Source of the DNA: an uncultured Oscillospiraceae bacterium
Lineage (GTDB): Bacteria; Bacillota; Clostridia; Oscillospirales; Oscillospiraceae
Length of the DNA: 12,810 nucleotides
Assembly (NCBI GenBank): GCA_934569195.1
Contig: CAKTKB010000033.1
Location: 1-12,810, forward strand
Reading direction: 5' to 3'
The notes beneath the pieces were generated by a model. The model did not search any database. It worked only from the letters and a program-made list of their open reading frames with translations, and was not told the origin of the DNA. Positions 12,653 to 12,810 of the stretch are shown here, one piece after another. Positions within the stretch are counted from its first letter, which is position 1, and each line of letters starts with the position of its first letter. Both the position numbers and the translations under genes were made by a program.

Positions 12653-12682
12653 GGCGGCCCCGCGCGCAGGCGTGGGGCCGCC
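12653..12682 (+). terminator. strong GC-rich hairpin after hpf
   Basis: GGCGGCCCC and GGGGCCGCC form 9 perfect pairs; four more inner pairs (one G-U) leave the loop GCAG. It lies 36 nt past the hpf stop. The 3' flank is A-rich rather than T-rich, so it is not a textbook terminator on +. It may still stop or stabilise the hpf transcript before the next promoter. Confidence 0.5.
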
Positions 12683-12712
12683 TATAAAAATAAAAAAAGT
12701 CGAAAAAAGGGG

Positions 12713-12741
12713 TTGACAAAGTGGGAGCTGGGTGGTATCAT
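12713..12741 (+). promoter_or_regulatory. SigA promoter of the next, unseen gene
   Basis: TTGACA (12713-12718), exactly 17 bp, TATCAT (12736-12741). The remaining ~65 bases to the window end look like a GC-rich leader with a small hairpin, GGCGC-GGG-GCGCC, and no start codon with a ribosome binding site. The gene it drives is outside the window. Confidence 0.8.
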
Positions 12742-12810
12742 AAGCAAGCTGTCCGATGAGCGGCGCGGGGCGCCGGGAGGGCTGCGGCAGGAGAAAAGCC
12801 TGAAAAGAAA

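Noticed and set aside
12742..12810. T-box or other riboswitch in the leader at the window end
   Set aside because: I could not find the T-box sequence or other riboswitch landmarks in the short part visible; the leader is cut off by the window.

Overview
The window looks like a chromosomal segment of a GC-rich, spore-forming Clostridia, most likely of the Oscillospiraceae/Ruminococcaceae (Flavonifractor/Oscillibacter-like). This placement is an inference. It rests on the high-GC codon usage, strong AGGAGG ribosome binding sites, an S-layer-homology protein, a DUF4364 protein, long-form HPF and three kinds of sporulation or germination gene. No mobile element, CRISPR array, tRNA or rRNA is visible.

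Layout. (1) 1-1121: the 3' end of a cell-surface protein with helical repeats and three SLH domains, on +. (2) 1122-1682: about 560 bp of non-coding DNA full of stem-loops; two of them share an identical apical part but have different basal stems. (3) 1683-2340, on -: a PgsA-type CDP-alcohol phosphatidyltransferase behind a good SigA promoter. (4) 2367-4583, on -: a three-gene germination operon. Its first two genes together correspond to SleC, the clostridial spore cortex-lytic enzyme. The pro-domain and the SpoIID-like catalytic part lie in separate genes, and a third gene, coupled by an ATGA overlap, encodes extra peptidoglycan-binding repeats. (5) 4697-5171, on -: a small helical protein behind a SigG-like promoter. 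(6) 5230-7053, on +: glutamine-hydrolysing asparagine synthetase (asnB). (7) 7081-7899, on +: a lipoprotein transcription unit with its own promoter and terminator. (8) 7910-9921, on +: glutamine-dependent NAD synthetase (nadE). (9) 9983-11355, on -: dpaB and dpaA, the dipicolinate synthase operon, convergent with nadE across a two-way terminator. (10) 11358-12017, on +: a DUF4364 winged-helix protein. (11) 12010-12616, on +: hpf, the ribosome hibernation factor. (12) 12653-12810: a strong hairpin, a consensus SigA promoter and an untranslated leader whose gene lies outside the window.

Theme. Several units serve the spore. dpaAB makes dipicolinate, which loads the spore core. The sleC-type operon makes the enzyme that opens the cortex at germination, and the small helical protein has a forespore-type promoter. 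The sleC and dpaA promoters share the layout AC, 17 nt, CATA-N3-TR, as expected for SigK-type mother-cell promoters, and a weaker match precedes asnB. The most unusual observation is the split SleC zymogen. In the SleC proteins I remember, the inhibitory pro-region and the enzyme form one chain that Csp proteases cut. Here they are translated as two polypeptides, with the break close to where that cut would fall. All similarities are judged from memory of the families; no database search was run.
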